Assembly (NCBI GenBank): GCA_022827275.1
Contig: JAJDTG010000015.1
Coordinates: 62,001 to 126,000 of the forward strand
Source of the DNA: Candidatus Dadabacteria bacterium
GTDB taxonomy: Bacteria; Desulfobacterota_D; UBA1144; Nemesobacterales; Nemesobacteraceae
Reading direction: 5' to 3'
Length of the DNA stretch: 64,000 nucleotides
Under the pieces are notes generated by a model, which had not been told where the DNA came from, did no database searches, and saw only the letters and a list, made by a program, of their open reading frames with translations. Below are positions 34,341-43,252 of this stretch, one piece after another. Both the position numbers and the translations under genes were made by a program. Position 1 is the first letter of the stretch, and each line of letters begins with the position of its first letter.

Positions 34341-35984
34341 GTGATTATGAGGGCGAACTCGGAACCACACGTCATTAAGCGAAACGAAGTGAACAACCTT
34401 TCCATCGGGCTTCTTTTTTTCCTGTTGACCGTTTTCCCCGCGGCTTCTTACAGCGGTGCGGTCACGATCGAGGCGATATACGCTGACGTTCCCGGAACCG
34501 GGTTTAACGATACGAGCGGGTTGACCGAGGAGGAAAGGGCGATGCTCGGCGATAACGGCAATAACGCGAGCACGCTCGGGCAGGCGAGAAGAAACGCCTT
34601 TGAGCATGCCGCCGGTTTGCTTGAACAGAGATTGCCGGGTTCGAACACAATCCGGGTTGACGTGTCGTTCAGATTCTTTGAGGATGAAGCCACGGTCGCC
34701 AGGGCCTATACGGGGAAAGCCATAAGTTTCGGGCCGGAAGAACTGCTTCACATAGGGTACCCCCCGGCGCTTGCGGAAAAAATCGCGGGAAGGGCTTTAA
34801 TAGACGAATCGGTGCCTCATCTCGTTGTGGCATTCTCAAGGAGTCTTGAGTTCTATTACGGTTTTTATGGGGAAGCGCCGCCGTTTTCAATAGATTTCGT
34901 TGGCATTGCCGTGCACGAGATCATTCATGGGCTCGGGTTTCATTCCTCCCTTGAGGAAGACGGTTCCTTTCCCAGTGCGACCCTTAACGTGACCGGCGAA
35001 ACCCAGAGTTTTTCACTTGATGTGCCGGAGTGGCAGAGAATCTACGACGTGCAGATGTATTCTGAGGAGGACCGTGAATTTATCGTCGATCTTGAGCCGC
35101 GGGAAAGGGAGCGGGCCATTACTTCTGACACCGGCCTTCTTTGGGGCGGAACCGCGCGGCCCGGGGAGGAGAATTCATGCAGTTACGGACAGCGCATGGC
35201 CGAGCTTAAATCCGCCGGCATAGCTCCGGACGGAAAACCCCGGCTCCACGCTCCCCCGACTTTTGAGGAGGGCAGTTCCATAACCCATGTTCACACGGAC
35301 ACAGAGGATATCATGGAATATCTCTACCCCTATCCCGCGGACATGGACCTGAGTCTTGCCATGCTCAGGGACATGGGCTGGGAAATAAACGACGAGGGCT
35401 TTCCGCCTTCCTGCGTGCTGACCGGAATAAGCGTTACGCCGACTTCGGGGCTTGTGACCACGGAGGGGGGCGGGACGGCGGCGTTTCAGGTGAAACTTGA
35501 GTCAGAACCGATAAGCGACGTAATAATCCCCCTGCGTAGCAGCGATCCGTCTGAGGGAACGGCCGATACCCGGGCGCTTGAATTCACTCCGGATGACTGG
35601 GAGGTTTCAAAGACCGTGACTGTAACCGGCATGAACGACGGCGATGAGGACGGCGCCAGGCGCTACGCTATCGTGCTTGAGCGGGTGCGGAGCCGGGACA
35701 GGTTCTATCATGGCTTCGATCCTGATGACGTGTCGTTAACCAACCGGGATAATGATCCGGAACCGGGTGTCCCTTCGCCTGACTCCGCGTCGCCACCGGG
35801 GGAGGAGGCGGGACTGGGCGGCCTCGGATGCGCAATTGCCGCAGAAGAGCAGGTGCAAGACACATCTCGAGGCGGGATGCCTGTCCAGCTTCTGCTCGCC
35901 GCGCTTCTCATTTTCGCAATTCCGTGGAGAAGCCTGCGAACGCAAAAGCGGCACCTCATCCGGGCGGATTTTCTCTCTGGTTAA
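34341..35984 (+). CDS. Exported zinc metalloprotease with Calx-beta-like domain and C-terminal anchor
   Basis: The GTG start (or ATG 6 bp later) leads to a signal peptide (~18-40, NLSIGLLFFLLTVFPAASYSGA). The catalytic domain carries HEIIHGLGFH (192-201), a zinc-binding HExxHxxG site, and a downstream MLRDMGWEI 'Met-turn'-like motif (~385). Residues ~365-480 form a Calx-beta-like repeat (TEGGGTAAFQVKLES, DDWEVSKTVTVTGMNDG). The end has a G-L-G-C-A-I-A-A motif, a hydrophobic segment (VQLLLAALLIFAIPW) and arginines: a sorting-type anchor. The protein is probably exported and retained on the surface. Substrate is unknown. Confidence 0.75.
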   Translation: MIMRANSEPHVIKRNEVNNLSIGLLFFLLTVFPAASYSGAVTIEAIYADVPGTGFNDTSGLTEEERAMLGDNGNNASTLGQARRNAFEHAAGLLEQRLPGSNTIRVDVSFRFFEDEATVARAYTGKAISFGPEELLHIGYPPALAEKIAGRALIDESVPHLVVAFSRSLEFYYGFYGEAPPFSIDFVGIAVHEIIHGLGFHSSLEEDGSFPSATLNVTGETQSFSLDVPEWQRIYDVQMYSEEDREFIVDLEPRERERAITSDTGLLWGGTARPGEENSCSYGQRMAELKSAGIAPDGKPRLHAPPTFEEGSSITHVHTDTEDIMEYLYPYPADMDLSLAMLRDMGWEINDEGFPPSCVLTGISVTPTSGLVTTEGGGTAAFQVKLESEPISDVIIPLRSSDPSEGTADTRALEFTPDDWEVSKTVTVTGMNDGDEDGARRYAIVLERVRSRDRFYHGFDPDDVSLTNRDNDPEPGVPSPDSASPPGEEAGLGGLGCAIAAEEQVQDTSRGGMPVQLLLAALLIFAIPWRSLRTQKRHLIRADFLSG

Positions 35985-36151
35985 GCGAATCCCTGTCGGT
36001 GTGGACAACCCTTGTTTCCGTGCTGTATAATGTTGCCCCAAGAGCTTTGGGAAGAAAGAGGAATTAGCACGAGGAGCTTGGCTGTCTTGCTCTGCTTTTC
36101 CTTCTCTTTTTCAATCATATCCGCATCTTACAATCATTGGAGGCAACACAA

Positions 36152-36754
36152 ATGGAAAGGTTTGTTATTCCACATCAGCATGAAATCACTAAAGAGGACA
36201 GAAGAAGGCTAAACGGCCACGGTTCCTTGATTCTATGGTTCACCGGACTTCCGAGTTCCGGAAAATCCACTCTTGCAAATGAAATCGAAAAAGAACTTAT
36301 ACAGCGAAACCACCGCACCTACATACTGGACGGGGACAACGTGAGGATGGGTCTCTGCAAGGACCTTGGTTTTTCCGCCGAGGACCGCGAGGAGAACATA
36401 AGGAGAATAGGTGAGGTTTCCAAGCTTTTCATGGACGCGGGAATTCTTGTCCTCTCAGCCTTTGTCTCCCCCTACCGCGCCGACCGCGACGCCATAAGGG
36501 AGCTTGTTGAGGAAGGGGAGTTCGTCGAGGTGTTCGTTGACTGCTCCGTCGCGCAGTGCGAGCAGCGGGACGTAAAGGGGCTTTACAAGAAGGCCAGAGA
36601 GGGGGTCATAAAAGGATTTACGGGAATTGACGATCCGTACGAGGAGCCCTCTGCCCCCGAAATCGTGGTCGATACGGAGAAACACTCGATCGAGGAGTGC
36701 AAGCAGCAGATACTCGATTACCTGATCGCGCGCGACGCGGTGAACATGGGATAA
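36152..36754 (+). CDS. cysC: Adenylylsulfate (APS) kinase
   Basis: Phosphorylates adenylyl sulfate to PAPS. Walker A FTGLPSSGKSTLA, the DGDNVR substrate motif, the ENIRRIGEVSKLF helix and the SPYRADRD and KGLYKKAREGVIKGFTGIDDPYE blocks are all present. ATG 36152 follows GGAGG (36139-36143) by 8 bp and gives 200 residues; an upstream in-frame TTG overlaps that site and is unlikely. No sulfurylase gene is adjacent. The protein may feed sulfation of cell-surface glycans rather than assimilation. Confidence 0.94.
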   Translation: MERFVIPHQHEITKEDRRRLNGHGSLILWFTGLPSSGKSTLANEIEKELIQRNHRTYILDGDNVRMGLCKDLGFSAEDREENIRRIGEVSKLFMDAGILVLSAFVSPYRADRDAIRELVEEGEFVEVFVDCSVAQCEQRDVKGLYKKAREGVIKGFTGIDDPYEEPSAPEIVVDTEKHSIEECKQQILDYLIARDAVNMG

Positions 36755-36852
36755 GGGAAGCCCGGGGGGCCGTCTCTTAGAAGCCGCTTCTTTTATTCGC
36801 GTTTATAGATCATAATAATAGGATTGCGTTAAGGTTTTTCCCGGAAACAAAG

Positions 36853-38148
36853 ATGTCTGCTTCAAACAATGAATCGGGGGCTTCTGACTCAATGAGCCCA
36901 GCTCAGCTGATAAGCAATATCGCCGAGAATTCAAGAAAAGCCTCAAGAATCCTGGCTTCCGCCCCGTCTTCCCGGAAAAACGACTTTCTCCTGCGCTTCG
37001 CGGACCTTCTGGTAGCTCAGACGGACGGCCTTCTGTCCGAGAACGCAAGGGACGTTTCGGACGCCGAGGAAAAAGGCCTTTCCACCGCCCTTGTGGACCG
37101 CCTGAGGCTTAACCCCTCGAGGATAAGCTCCTTGGCCGACGGGCTTCGCGAGGTGGCGGAGCTTCCCGACCCCGTGGGCAAGATATCGGCAAAGTGGGAC
37201 AGGCCTAACGGGATTTCAGTTGAGAAAAAAAGAATTCCCCTGGGCGTCATAGGGATTATTTATGAGTCAAGGCCGGGGGTTACGGCCGACGCCGCCGGGC
37301 TCTGCGTTAAGTCCGGCAATTCCGTAATTCTCCGCGGCGGCTCGGAAACGATAAGATCCAACCTTGCCATCTCCCGGCTTATGGCCGATTCCCTATCCCA
37401 AAGCGGTCTCTCTCCCCACACGGCCCAGGTCGTCCCGGTCGCCGACAGGGAAGTCATAACCGAGATGCTGAAACTCGAGGACAAGATAGATCTCATTATC
37501 CCGAGGGGAGGGGAGGGGCTTATAAGGTTTGTCGCTGAGAACTCCCGGATCCCGGTTCTAAAGCACTACAAGGGGGTCTGCCACGTTTACGTGGATGAGC
37601 ATGCGGACCTCGGGATGGCCGAGGAGATCTGCCGGAACGCGAAGGTGCAGAGACCGGGGGTGTGTAACTCGATGGAGACAATGCTCGTGCACTCCTCGGT
37701 GGCGGGTGATTTCCTGCCCGCGGCGATAAAGAGGCTTGAGGGAGAGGGAGTGAGCATAAAGGGCTGCGAGAACACGAGGGGGCTTCTTCCCGGCGTTGCC
37801 CCGGCAACGGAAGAGGACTGGCACGAGGAGTATCTTGACCTTGTCCTTAACGTAAGGGTCGTCGCGACGATTGACGAGGCTATAGAGCATATACAGACCT
37901 ATGGCTCCATGCATACGGACGCCATAGTTACGGAACATCCTGAAAATTCTGAGAAATTCGTAAAGGAAGTGGATTCCTCCGCGGTCATGGTCAATACGTC
38001 GACCAGGTTCAACGACGGTTTCCAGCTGGGTCTCGGCGCCGAAATAGGCATAAGCACTTCAAAGCTGCACGCCTTTGGCCCGATGGGGCTTGAGGAACTG
38101 ACCACTTCGAAGTTCGTGGTAAGAGGAAACGGCCAGATAAGGGGCTGA
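36853..38148 (+). CDS. proA: Gamma-glutamyl phosphate reductase (proline biosynthesis)
   Basis: The 431-residue aldehyde dehydrogenase-fold enzyme converts gamma-glutamyl phosphate to glutamate semialdehyde. Typical blocks: RIPLGVIGIIYESRPGVTADAAGLC, GNSVILRGGSE, DLIIPRGGEGLIRFV, PVLKHYKGVCHVYVD and the catalytic Cys in RPGVCNSMETML. The first ~20 residues are Ser/Asn-rich and non-conserved. proB is not adjacent. Downstream recN is on the same strand, 75 bp on. Confidence 0.96.
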   Translation: MSASNNESGASDSMSPAQLISNIAENSRKASRILASAPSSRKNDFLLRFADLLVAQTDGLLSENARDVSDAEEKGLSTALVDRLRLNPSRISSLADGLREVAELPDPVGKISAKWDRPNGISVEKKRIPLGVIGIIYESRPGVTADAAGLCVKSGNSVILRGGSETIRSNLAISRLMADSLSQSGLSPHTAQVVPVADREVITEMLKLEDKIDLIIPRGGEGLIRFVAENSRIPVLKHYKGVCHVYVDEHADLGMAEEICRNAKVQRPGVCNSMETMLVHSSVAGDFLPAAIKRLEGEGVSIKGCENTRGLLPGVAPATEEDWHEEYLDLVLNVRVVATIDEAIEHIQTYGSMHTDAIVTEHPENSEKFVKEVDSSAVMVNTSTRFNDGFQLGLGAEIGISTSKLHAFGPMGLEELTTSKFVVRGNGQIRG

Positions 38149-38223
38149 ACCTTTCGGGGGCCTGGGGAAATTTCGCGGGATCGCCCGGTTCCGCGAGGGT
38201 ATGGCAGGGGGCTTTAAAAACAG

Positions 38224-39900
38224 ATGCTTGTTGAACTCAGGCTTAAGAATTTCGCCATAATAGACGAGATTTCCATTGGTTTCGGGGCAAACCTGAACAT
38301 AATTACGGGAGAGACGGGCACAGGGAAATCCCTGATTGTTGACGCTATAAACATAATCCTCGGTGACAAGTTTACGGCGGACCACGTTAAATCAGCCGAC
38401 ATGCAGACATCGGTGGAAGCCCTTTTCGAAGTTCCGGATGACTGCGGTATCGGGGAGAAACTCGAGCAGTTCGGCATCGGGGAGGGAGAAGGCGAGCTTG
38501 TCATAAAAAGGGTCTTTAACCCGGGCGGCAGGAACAGGATTTATATAAACGGTTCGATGGCGACGCTCGGGACGCTCTCCGGGGTGACCGACGGACTCGT
38601 TAACATGTTCGGCCAGCACGAACACCAGAGCCTCCTTAAGAAAAGCAATTATCTAAGCTATATAGACACCTTTTCTCAACTTGAACATGAAGTCTCCGAA
38701 TACAAGGCATCCTACGCAGAACTCGTGCGTGCGGAGAATGAACTTGAGGTGCTGAGGAAAAAAGAACAGGAAGGGGCGGAAAAAGAGGATTACCTGAGGT
38801 TCCAGGCTGAAGAGATAAAAAAAGTCTCCCCCGCGCCGAACGAGGATTCCGAGCTTGAGGCGGAGAGGGTGAGGCTTGAGAACTCAGAGAGGTTCTCATC
38901 TTCGCTTGGAAGCGCGACCGGGCTTGTGTACGAGGGGGAGAGCTCGGCGATCGGCTTTCTGAAGCAGGCACTCTCGCACCTTGAGGAGGTTTCTGACCTT
39001 GATTCATCTCTCGGGGAGCTTCGCGACAGGATTGCGGCCATACTCATAGAAACCGAGGATGTTTTCTACGGTCTGAGTGAATTCGCGGGGAAGATTGAGC
39101 ATAACCCAGAGAGGCTTGAGGAGGTGCTTGCGAGGCTTGAAGAGATAACCAGGCTCAAGAGAAAGCACGGGGGCTCGATCGAGGAGATAATAAAAAAGCA
39201 GCACGAGATCGAATCCGAGCTTGAAGGTCTTGAGAATTCATCTGAGAGGCTTGGGGAAATCGAGCGGAGAAGGGATTCTCTTCGGGAGAAGGTTTCCGCT
39301 ATGGCCTCTTCGATATCGGCCGCGAGAAAATCGGGGGCCGGGCGGCTTCAGGATCTTTTCTCCGGGCAGGCAGAGTCCGTGGGGCTTAAAAACGCCCGTT
39401 TCGAGGTGGAATTCTCAGAAAAGGATCTCTCGGGAGACGGCCGCGACAGCCTGCAGTTTCTTTTCTCAGCCAACCCGGGCCAGGCTCCGAGGCCCGTTAA
39501 CAGGGTCGCTTCCGGCGGAGAGCTCTCAAGAATAATGCTTCTGCTTAAAAGTTTCGTTTCCACCGGCGATTCAGGCTCGATCTTCATATTCGACGAGGTG
39601 GATGCGGGCATAGGGGGAGTCGTGGCTGAGAGCATAGGGAGAAAAATAAAGGATCTCTCGGACCAGAGCCAGGTGGTGTGCATAACGCACCTCCCTCAGG
39701 TCGCCAAGTTTGCTGACACCCACCTGCTGGTTGCGAAGGAATCCAGCGAAAGTGAAACGGATGTCTCGGTCGATGCCCTCAGCGAAGAGGAGAGGGTAAT
39801 GGAAATCGGCAGGATGCTTGCCGGAAAAAGCGTGTCCGAAAAAACCTTTGAAGTTGCCCGCGAGCTTATAAAAGAAGCCGCTCGAGCTGATCTGCCGTAG
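38224..39900 (+). CDS. recN: DNA repair protein RecN
   Basis: The 558-residue SMC-like ATPase: Walker A ITGETGTGKSLIVDAI (~31-46), the long coiled coil (~150-370, rich in Glu/Leu/Arg), then signature RVASGGELSRIMLLLK and Walker B IFIFDEVDAGIGG, and VCITHLPQVAKFAD. It acts in recombinational repair of double-strand breaks. Complete and normal in length. Confidence 0.96.
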   Translation: MLVELRLKNFAIIDEISIGFGANLNIITGETGTGKSLIVDAINIILGDKFTADHVKSADMQTSVEALFEVPDDCGIGEKLEQFGIGEGEGELVIKRVFNPGGRNRIYINGSMATLGTLSGVTDGLVNMFGQHEHQSLLKKSNYLSYIDTFSQLEHEVSEYKASYAELVRAENELEVLRKKEQEGAEKEDYLRFQAEEIKKVSPAPNEDSELEAERVRLENSERFSSSLGSATGLVYEGESSAIGFLKQALSHLEEVSDLDSSLGELRDRIAAILIETEDVFYGLSEFAGKIEHNPERLEEVLARLEEITRLKRKHGGSIEEIIKKQHEIESELEGLENSSERLGEIERRRDSLREKVSAMASSISAARKSGAGRLQDLFSGQAESVGLKNARFEVEFSEKDLSGDGRDSLQFLFSANPGQAPRPVNRVASGGELSRIMLLLKSFVSTGDSGSIFIFDEVDAGIGGVVAESIGRKIKDLSDQSQVVCITHLPQVAKFADTHLLVAKESSESETDVSVDALSEEERVMEIGRMLAGKSVSEKTFEVARELIKEAARADLP

Positions 39901-39936
39901 GGCGGTATGGAAAAACCGGCCTGAATTCAAGCGGGC

Positions 39937-41481
39937 TCACTCTTGGTCGAAACCGGCGAACCCCTCCGCCACTATAGCTTCAAGTGCGGCAGTCTGACTT
40001 TCGGTAAGCTCCGGAAATTCTTTTTTGCGGCGTTTCTTGGGAAAGACGCCTCCGTTGCGGCGAATGAGCATGATGATGTCTTCCGCTGTCCGGTTCGGCA
40101 CGTCAAAGGCGTTTATGATCTGTTTCACGACGGCGTCGTGGCGCTTGAGGTAGTCGATTTCGCGCGGCAGGTCGGATTCTGTCGTCTGCAGAATGCAGTC
40201 GTAGAGGAATTCCGCTTCGTTCGTGCAGTCGTAGTAGCGGTAGAGATCCGAGGTATCATTTGTGACCTCCACATTGCCGTTCGGCAGAGCCCTCCAGGCT
40301 ATGAACTGCATCAAGGGGCCGGAATGCGCCCGCAATGTAGCTCCGTAGTCATCTATGCGGTTCAGCATTACGGATGAAACGGGGAAAACCATCTGCGGAG
40401 GTGTAAATCCACGCTCTGCGAGGACCTGATGGATCAGGCAGCGGTGCAGGCGCCCGTTTCCGTCGGTAAACGGATGGATATATACAAACCCGAACGCCAC
40501 GCAGGCGGCGTGGAGAACGGGGTCGATCTTTGAGTTGCGCAGGCGGTCTCCGCATTCCTTGAGTGCGGTCATTACACGCTCAACATCGTCGTGACGCGTG
40601 CCGATAAACTCGGGCAGGGGTTCATAGTAGCGGTTGCGAGAGCCGAGAAACACTTCTTCGGTTCTGTATCCCGTGGTTTTTGATCGGTCGTTTCCGATCA
40701 GGATGCTGTGGAGGCGGTAAATTTCCGCATGCCGAAGGGGCCTCTGCCCAGCCTCCATAACCGCACGTCCCCATCCCTCGAGCCGATTGACCGGCGGATG
40801 TTCTCCCTCGATCTCAAAACTCGCCCGGCTGTCTTCAAGCAGTACAAAGCTCGCGGCGCGCGCAATGAGTTGCGCGCCGACTTTTCCGATTGTATCCCGC
40901 GTCTTTGCCGAGAGATCAAGAGCAATCATTTTTTCAAGCTTCGGAGTTCGCCTTATGACGGGGCACAGTTCCCCTGTACCCAGGAGATTGTCGCGGACTC
41001 GGTGTCTCGGTGAAATCCGCCTCCCGGCTGTATAGTAGCGGTCCGGGTCAAGGGCATTGACGGCAGTGACCGCAGGCGCGTCTGCAATGTCGAGGCGCTT
41101 TCCAGTCAGAGTCTCAAAGAAAAACCATATCCTCCGCGTCGTGGCCCCCCTCGGCTTAGCGCGGATCATTTCGACAAGCGCGGTTTCGGGAACCGCCTCG
41201 AGAATTCTTTTGAGGACCAGAAGATCGATCGTTTCATGACGCATTGCGAAGGTCAGGTGTCCTTCGAGCGTTGACTCCGGGCGGTACCTCTTGTCATAGA
41301 TATTCCAAGTACCGTCGCTTCGCTTGCCTCCGCGAACATGCCTTTGCGAAACGCAGGAGAGATTGCGGACTGGCGCGGCAACGTCAAGCGAGTGGGCCAA
41401 GGCGGACCAGCCGACCAGATCTGCACCCTGTGGCAGGGGACTGCCCTGAAAGAAATCCGGTGTTGCGTCCTGTATTTGCAT
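39937..41481 (-). CDS. Fic-domain protein (probable AMP transferase) with N-terminal inhibitory motif
   Basis: The 514-residue protein contains the Fic catalytic loop HPFTDGNGRLHR (~355-366) with all key residues. S-F-E-I-E-G-E (~239-245) fits the (S/T)xxxE(G/N) alpha-inhibitory motif of class II Fic proteins, which blocks ATP until released. The first ~200 residues (DLVGWSALAHSL, TAGRRISPRHRVRDNLLGTGEL) and a C-terminal helix-turn-helix-like region (NRTAEDIIMLIRRNGGVFP) flank it. Such enzymes AMPylate hydroxyl side chains of target proteins. A phased TGTCGAAA array lies over the start and upstream, suggesting autoregulation through the C-terminal DNA-binding part. Target unknown. Confidence 0.88.
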   Translation of the reverse strand: MQIQDATPDFFQGSPLPQGADLVGWSALAHSLDVAAPVRNLSCVSQRHVRGGKRSDGTWNIYDKRYRPESTLEGHLTFAMRHETIDLLVLKRILEAVPETALVEMIRAKPRGATTRRIWFFFETLTGKRLDIADAPAVTAVNALDPDRYYTAGRRISPRHRVRDNLLGTGELCPVIRRTPKLEKMIALDLSAKTRDTIGKVGAQLIARAASFVLLEDSRASFEIEGEHPPVNRLEGWGRAVMEAGQRPLRHAEIYRLHSILIGNDRSKTTGYRTEEVFLGSRNRYYEPLPEFIGTRHDDVERVMTALKECGDRLRNSKIDPVLHAACVAFGFVYIHPFTDGNGRLHRCLIHQVLAERGFTPPQMVFPVSSVMLNRIDDYGATLRAHSGPLMQFIAWRALPNGNVEVTNDTSDLYRYYDCTNEAEFLYDCILQTTESDLPREIDYLKRHDAVVKQIINAFDVPNRTAEDIIMLIRRNGGVFPKKRRKKEFPELTESQTAALEAIVAEGFAGFDQE

Positions 41482-41620
41482 TGTTCGAAAATCCTTTATT
41501 GTTGTCGAAATATGCTATATAAACTCCAATTGTGTCGAGTTTCCATATTTTATCCTTCGCAATGTCGAAAATCAAGGATTTATGTCGAAAATTGTGTTGT
41601 TGGGGCTGGAAATGTCGAAA
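41481..41620 (-). promoter_or_regulatory. Phased TGTCGAAA repeat array upstream of fic
   Basis: Six copies of TGTCGAAA (some with one or two changes) end at 41490, 41510, 41540, 41570, 41590 and 41620. Centre-to-centre steps are 20, 30, 30, 20 and 30 bp, all multiples of ten, so every site faces the same side of the helix. The last three share the 10-mer TGTCGAAAAT. The array starts at the fic start codon and runs through its promoter region, which suggests a cooperative operator. Confidence 0.75.
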
Positions 41621-41777
41621 ATCAGTTGCGCAGTTTGAACTGTAAGTTGCCTTCAGGAAATCTAGCAGACAGGTAATTTCAAATTTGTAAAAGATATCGG
41701 GACACAGTCGATTCGAATAAAATCCAAGGTCCGACCCCTCAAAACTCTTCCGTTTTGCTTCCTATGTGGAATGAGAA

Positions 41778-42341
41778 CTAGCTGATCGTCTTTGTCTGAT
41801 AGGAGCAGAAAACCACCGCGGTAAGAACCGTTGTCCAGAGTCCGTTCTTATCCCCCACGGCGGTCTGCGTTACGTTTCTGCTTTTTACCTTGTGCCCGCT
41901 TATCTCCCATATGTCTTTCTGCTCGTCGTAACTTTTATCGGGGTCAAAGGGAGCGTTAAGGGTGGTGGCGAGCATGTAGGCGGCAAGATCTTCGGCGTAT
42001 TCCCCAGCGAGGGCTTCCTTCTGCCCGTAGCTGTGGTGTTCCGAGATGTATCCATAGCGCGTCTTATCCTTCGGGATCGCAAGGCCGGTGGACGCGGCGA
42101 TGAGCCTGCTGGGCTCGTTTGTGGAATTTTCGCTCATTACCACAAACGCTATCTGCCCGGGGGAGAGCATCGTGAGTCCCTGTTTTCTGCTTACGAGCTG
42201 ACAGCCCGGGGGAAAAATGCTTGACACCTTGACCAGATTGAACTGAGCGATGCCCGCGTCTCTCAAAGCAAGCTCAAAGCTTGAGAGCTTTTTCTTGTGC
42301 TTGCCTACGCCCTTGGTTACGAAAGCTTTTGTAGGGGTCAA
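41778..42341 (-). CDS. pdaD: Pyruvoyl-dependent arginine decarboxylase
   Basis: The 187-residue proenzyme should cleave itself between the two serines in [14 protein letters not shown], creating the pyruvoyl cofactor on the second. Further landmarks: [24 protein letters not shown] and A-A-Y-M-L-A-T-T-L. It makes agmatine from arginine, the first step to polyamines. This family is common in archaea, chlamydiae and some deep bacteria, an uncommon choice for Gram-negatives with PLP enzymes. No speB-like gene is adjacent. Start ATG. Confidence 0.92.
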   Translation of the reverse strand: MTPTKAFVTKGVGKHKKKLSSFELALRDAGIAQFNLVKVSSIFPPGCQLVSRKQGLTMLSPGQIAFVVMSENSTNEPSRLIAASTGLAIPKDKTRYGYISEHHSYGQKEALAGEYAEDLAAYMLATTLNAPFDPDKSYDEQKDIWEISGHKVKSRNVTQTAVGDKNGLWTTVLTAVVFCSYQTKTIS

Positions 42342-42413
42342 TCCACCACTCCTTATAAACCTGCATTCAAGTTATATTTACGGGGTGAATTTGTCAAACG
42401 AGGGTGAAATGCG

Positions 42414-43250
42414 ATGAAATTCGGAGCGCATGTTTCAATAGCAGGCGGGATTGAGAATGCACCGCTTAGGGCGAGGCAGCTTGGATGTGAATGTTTTCAG
42501 ATGTTCACCCGTTCGCCGAGGGGCGGCAGTCCCCCGGAGCTTGAAGATCGCCTGCTTGAGGCATTTTTTCTTAACTGCTCGGAGGTTTCCATAAGCGATT
42601 ACTACGTCCACACTCCTTACTTCATAAACCTTGCTTCCGGAAAAGAGGACCTGAGAGAAAAAAGCGTGAACCTGGTGAGGGAGGAGCTTGAGAGATCAAG
42701 CGTCCTGGGGGTGAAGTACATGATGACCCACATAGGAAGCGCGAAGGGGCTTGAGAGAGACGTGGCGGTGGACAACGTGGTTGACTCAGTTTTGAGGGTT
42801 CTTGACGGCTACGGCGGCACGACGGAGCTTCTGCTTGAGAACACGGCGGGGCAGGGGTACACCATAGGGGCAAGCTTCGAGGAGATTTCCCTCATACTCA
42901 AGCGCGTTGCGCATGACGGTCTCGGGGTTTGCATAGATACCGCCCACATGTTTGCCTCCGGATACGATATAAGGACCCGCGAGGGCGTTGAGGAACTGGT
43001 AGGGCGCATCGGCGCCGCGTTTGCTCCCGGGACCGTGAAACTAGTTCACGCCAATGATTCCAAGGCAGAGTTTAACTCAAGCAAGGACCGCCACGAACAT
43101 ATAGGAGAGGGGGAAATAGGGATTGACTGCTTCGGGGCGATGGTTAAAAACCCGTTTTTCGAAGATCTCGACATGATAGTGGAAATGCCTCCACCCGAGG
43201 TGTCAAAAGACATCGAGGTTCTTAAGGGGCTGAGGGACGGAAGTACTTAA
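42414..43250 (+). CDS. nfo: Endonuclease IV (AP endonuclease)
   Basis: The 278-residue TIM-barrel enzyme cleaves DNA at abasic sites. Zinc-site motifs: FGAHVSIAGGI, YVHTPYFINLAS, MTHIGSAKG, LLLENTAGQG, VCIDTAHMFASGYDI, KLVHANDSKAEFNSSKDRHEHIGEGEIG. All nine metal ligands of the family seem present by position. It ends 3 bp from the convergent PurN-like gene. Confidence 0.95.
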   Translation: MKFGAHVSIAGGIENAPLRARQLGCECFQMFTRSPRGGSPPELEDRLLEAFFLNCSEVSISDYYVHTPYFINLASGKEDLREKSVNLVREELERSSVLGVKYMMTHIGSAKGLERDVAVDNVVDSVLRVLDGYGGTTELLLENTAGQGYTIGASFEEISLILKRVAHDGLGVCIDTAHMFASGYDIRTREGVEELVGRIGAAFAPGTVKLVHANDSKAEFNSSKDRHEHIGEGEIGIDCFGAMVKNPFFEDLDMIVEMPPPEVSKDIEVLKGLRDGST

Positions 43251-43252
43251 TC

